Origin: Candidatus Kuenenia stuttgartensis
Lineage (GTDB): Bacteria > Bacteroidota > Bacteroidia > Chitinophagales > Chitinophagaceae
Assembly: GCA_943330835.2 (NCBI GenBank)
Contig: CALQJH020000067.1
Location: forward strand, 1-8,826
DNA: 8,826 nucleotides
Direction of reading: 5' to 3'
The position numbers were made by a program, and so were the translations under genes. The first letter of the stretch is position 1; each line of letters begins with the position of its first letter. Positions 6,930-8,826 of the stretch are shown one piece after another. A model generated the notes under the pieces. That model searched no databases. It was given only the letters and a program-made list of their open reading frames with translations, and was not told the DNA's origin.

Positions 6930-7745
6930 ATGAAAATCATTCACGCTGTTCATCCAGAAGACTTCGTCAAGTACAACACACAACAAATCAGAGAAAAATT
7001 TCTGCTTGATAAATTAGTAGAAATGGGTAAAATCAATTGCGTATACACGCACTACGACAGAATGGTTGTAGGTGCTGCTACTCCATCATCTTCTTTAAAA
7101 TTGGAAACTTACGACCAATTAAAAAGCGAAAACTTTTTAGACAGAAGAGAAATGGGCATAATTAATATAGGCGTTGCCGGTAGTATTAGTGTAGATGGCG
7201 AAAACTACTCTATCGACAAATTAGATTGCTTATACATTGGGAAAGGCAAAAAAAATATTTCTTTTGAAGGCAATGGCGCAAAATTTATTTTCTTCTCTTG
7301 TCCAGCTCATGCAGAACACCCTGTCCAATTAATGAAAGCAGTAGATGCGACACCTGCAGAAATGGGAAGTGCAGAAACTGCAAATCACAGAACGATCAAT
7401 AAATATGTACACACAGAAGGATTAAAAAGTTGTCAATTGATGCTTGGAGTTACCAACTTTAAACCAGGCAGTATCTGGAACACCATGCCATCACATTTAC
7501 ATGATCGCAGAATGGAAGCCTATTTCTATTTCGACCTCCCAGAAACTCAAAGAGTAATACACTTCATGGGCGAACCTCATGAAACAAGACATATGTTTCT
7601 TAATAATGAAGAAGGCATTGTGTCTCCATCATGGAGTATACATAGTGGCGTTGCTACTGCAGCTTATTCTTTTATTTGGGCAATGGCCGGAGAGAATATT
7701 TCTTTTACAGATATGGATCCTGTTAATATTAAATCACTTCAATAA
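6930..7745 (+). CDS. kduI: 5-keto-4-deoxyuronate (4-deoxy-L-threo-5-hexosulose-uronate) ketol-isomerase
   Basis: KduI converts open-chain 5-keto-4-deoxyuronate into 3-deoxy-D-glycero-2,5-hexodiulosonate in the cytoplasm, using a cupin-type metal site. The protein is 271 residues against 278 for E. coli KduI, with matching blocks: TQ.IREKFL near the start, RREMGIINIGVAGSISVDG at about 72-90, NHRTINKY at about 152-159, WNTMPSHLHDRRMEAYFYF at about 183-201 and VSPSWSIHSG at about 231-240. The metal ligands appear as His189, His191, Glu196 and His238, the spacing of E. coli His196/His198/Glu203/His245. The start at 6930 follows an A-rich tract without a Shine-Dalgarno. A TAATTTTT box at 6899-6906 could support a local promoter, or transcription may come from the regulator gene 42 bp upstream. 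The next gene starts 9 bp after its stop, implying co-transcription. No residue defects were seen. Confidence 0.95.
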   Translation: MKIIHAVHPEDFVKYNTQQIREKFLLDKLVEMGKINCVYTHYDRMVVGAATPSSSLKLETYDQLKSENFLDRREMGIINIGVAGSISVDGENYSIDKLDCLYIGKGKKNISFEGNGAKFIFFSCPAHAEHPVQLMKAVDATPAEMGSAETANHRTINKYVHTEGLKSCQLMLGVTNFKPGSIWNTMPSHLHDRRMEAYFYFDLPETQRVIHFMGEPHETRHMFLNNEEGIVSPSWSIHSGVATAAYSFIWAMAGENISFTDMDPVNIKSLQ

Positions 7746-7754
7746 TAAATTACC

Positions 7755-8516
7755 ATGCTAAATTTCAGAGTAGATAATAAAATAGCTCTAGTTACAGGCT
7801 GTAACAGAGGGATAGGAATGGCGATTGCCATAGAATTAGCCAACAACGGCGCTGATATTATTGGGGTCAGCAATCAAATGCCCGCTTCTGGTAGCGAAGT
7901 AGAATTGGCAGTAAATCAAGCAGGAAGAAAATTCTACGCTTATGAAGCTGATTTTACAAACAGGGAATCTTTGTATGCTTTTTTAGACAAAGTAAAAGCA
8001 GATCATCCTCGTATTGATATCCTCATTAATAATGCAGGGCACATTATGCGCGCTCCTGCGGCGGAACATTCTGATGAATACTGGGATATGATAATCGATA
8101 TCAATCTTAATGCTCAATTCATCATCACCCGCGAAATCGGAAAGAAAATGCTGGAGAACAATTACGGCAAAATCGTTTTCACTTGCTCCTTATTAAGTTT
8201 TCAAGGAGGCGTTTTTGTACCTGGATATGCTGCAAGTAAAGGAGCTATATCTTCGCTTCTAAAATCATTTGCAAATGAGTGGGCCTCAAAAGGAATTACT
8301 GTAAATGGTATCGCACCTGGATATATTGCAACTGACAACACCACTGCATTAAGAGCTGATCCTGAAAGAAGCGCAGCTATTCTATCTCGGATACCTGCAA
8401 ACCGCTGGGGAACCCCTGAGGATTTAGCCGGAGGATTTGTATTCTTATCCTCTCCTGCTTCTGATTATATTAATGGCACCATTCTTACTATTGATGGTGG
8501 ATGGATGGGAAGATAG
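7755..8516 (+). CDS. kduD: KduD-type SDR: 2-dehydro-3-deoxy-D-gluconate 5-dehydrogenase
   Basis: This 253-residue classical short-chain dehydrogenase has the same length as E. coli KduD, which reduces 3-deoxy-D-glycero-2,5-hexodiulosonate to 2-keto-3-deoxygluconate (KDG). The dinucleotide-binding TGCNRGIG motif is at 14-21, Asp66 follows the third strand, and NNAG is at 92-95. The catalytic residues are Ser145, Tyr158 and Lys162 (Y-x-x-x-K). KduD-like signature stretches are SLLSFQGG (145-152), NEWASKGITVN (174-184), IAPGYIATDNT (186-196) and SRIPANRWGTPEDL (211-224), ending in DGGWMGR. There is no acidic residue at the end of strand 2 (GVSNQ, 37-41), so NAD versus NADP preference cannot be called. 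It begins 9 bp after kduI and is followed by a strong terminator, closing the operon. A gluconate or DEH reductase of the same superfamily is the main alternative, but adjacency to kduI and the SFQGG/RWG signatures favour KduD. Confidence 0.92.
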   Translation: MLNFRVDNKIALVTGCNRGIGMAIAIELANNGADIIGVSNQMPASGSEVELAVNQAGRKFYAYEADFTNRESLYAFLDKVKADHPRIDILINNAGHIMRAPAAEHSDEYWDMIIDINLNAQFIITREIGKKMLENNYGKIVFTCSLLSFQGGVFVPGYAASKGAISSLLKSFANEWASKGITVNGIAPGYIATDNTTALRADPERSAAILSRIPANRWGTPEDLAGGFVFLSSPASDYINGTILTIDGGWMGR

Positions 8517-8538
8517 AAAAATTAGAATTATTTATAGC

Positions 8539-8578
8539 AAGGATAAAAGCGGATGCAAATCTTCTTTTATCCTTTTTT
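8539..8578 (+). terminator. Intrinsic terminator of the regulator-kduI-kduD cluster
   Basis: aaggataaaag (8539-8549) pairs perfectly with cttttatcctt (8564-8574), giving an 11-bp stem and a 14-base loop; the right arm continues into a run of T. It starts 22 bp after the kduD stop codon, where an operon terminator is expected. The A-tract of the left arm gives only a modest U-tract on the opposite strand. Confidence 0.85.
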
Positions 8579-8657
8579 ATTTGCTAATTATCTTGGCTTT
8601 TGTTTTCATTGAAGTTCAGTTAATTTTTTATAGTTAATTCCAAAGAAATTGAAATGT

Positions 8658-8698
8658 TGTTACACCCCATAAGTTTATTTTTTTTTGCGGGTGTAACA
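8658..8698. repeat. 10-bp perfect inverted repeat around a T-rich spacer
   Basis: tgttacaccc (8658-8667) and gggtgtaaca (8689-8698) are perfect inverted repeats separated by 21 bases containing a long T-run (8678-8686). Neither arm is followed by T-residues, so it does not look like an intrinsic terminator on either strand. It lies in the otherwise empty 183 bp between the kduD terminator and the tRNA terminator. It could be a protein-binding dyad, a structured RNA element or a remnant of a small repeat; nothing else in 8579-8761 is recognisable. Confidence 0.6.
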
Positions 8699-8761
8699 TA
8701 ACTGAAACAAAGAAGTAAAAATATAAACCCCAAAATGCAGAATCCCTTCATTCTAAAGCAT

Positions 8762-8792
8762 AAAAAAAGGCTTTACATTGCTGTAAAACCTT
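8762..8792 (-). terminator. Intrinsic terminator of the minus-strand tRNA gene
   Basis: On the minus strand, AAGGTTTTACA and TGTAAAGCCTT form an 11-bp stem (one G-U pair) closed by a GCAA loop of the GNRA type, then a T-run from the seven A's at 8762-8768. It lies 5 bases past the tRNA discriminator base. The G-U pair would be a C-A mismatch on the plus strand, which supports the minus-strand assignment. Confidence 0.85.
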
Positions 8793-8797
8793 CCTTG

Positions 8798-8826
8798 TGA
8801 ACTGGCTGGGACTCGAACCCAGGACC
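8798..8826 (-). tRNA. 3' end of a tRNA gene (isotype not determinable)
   Basis: Reading the minus strand from 8826, the T stem CTGGG (8822-8818), T loop TTCGAGT and CCCAG (8810-8806) form a standard TpsiC arm with the invariant G-TTC-A-C pattern. The 3' acceptor strand CCAGTTC (8805-8799) and discriminator A (8798) follow. CCA is not encoded; the next bases are CAAGG. The acceptor implies a 5' strand of GAACTGG outside the window. The anticodon is also outside, so the amino acid cannot be named. Confidence 0.88.

Noticed and set aside
8437..8637. Plus-strand 66-codon hydrophobic frame that could look like a small membrane protein.
   Set aside because: It starts out of frame inside kduD and runs through the intrinsic terminator; its hydrophobicity comes from the A/T-rich terminator sequence.
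8517..8826. Possible genomic-island boundary, since the uronate cluster abuts a tRNA 3' end.
   Set aside because: No integrase and no repeat of the tRNA 3' sequence were seen in the window, and each unit has its own terminator, so ordinary adjacency is enough.

Overview
The window looks like an AT-rich Bacteroidota chromosome, probably near Chitinophagaceae or a related family (the family is inferred). Most genes have A-rich upstream stretches with no Shine-Dalgarno sequence. One start sits directly behind a TAnnTTTG-like box. A large surface protein carries Ig-like and MBG repeat modules typical of this phylum.

Layout: bases 1-2893 (minus strand) hold the first 964 codons of a secreted, repeat-rich adhesin-like protein that runs off the left edge. 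Next on the same strand, reading leftwards from 5552, are a secreted family PL17 oligoalginate lyase (3360-5552) and, 24 bp downstream, a small KdgF-type cupin (2979-3335). A 306-bp divergent intergenic region (5553-5858) separates these from a plus-strand cluster: a LacI/GalR-family regulator (5859-6887), KduI (6930-7745) and KduD (7755-8516). The cluster ends in a clear intrinsic terminator (8539-8578). The right end holds a 10-bp perfect inverted repeat, then the 3' end of a tRNA gene on the minus strand with its own terminator.

The genes read as one uronate-degradation locus. The lyase is predicted to release 4,5-unsaturated uronate monomers outside the cytoplasm. KdgF would convert these to the open-chain 5-keto-4-deoxyuronate. 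KduI would isomerise that to 3-deoxy-D-glycero-2,5-hexodiulosonate, and KduD would reduce it to 2-keto-3-deoxygluconate (KDG). The LacI-family protein is the likely local regulator. Transporters, endo-acting lyases, KDG kinase and KDPG aldolase are not in the window. The main point of interest is an alginate-type lyase paired with the KduI/KduD steps known from pectin and glycosaminoglycan catabolism. The divergent intergenic region also contains a terminator-like hairpin with no parent gene, which overlaps a 13-codon reading frame with an unusually strong Shine-Dalgarno match.
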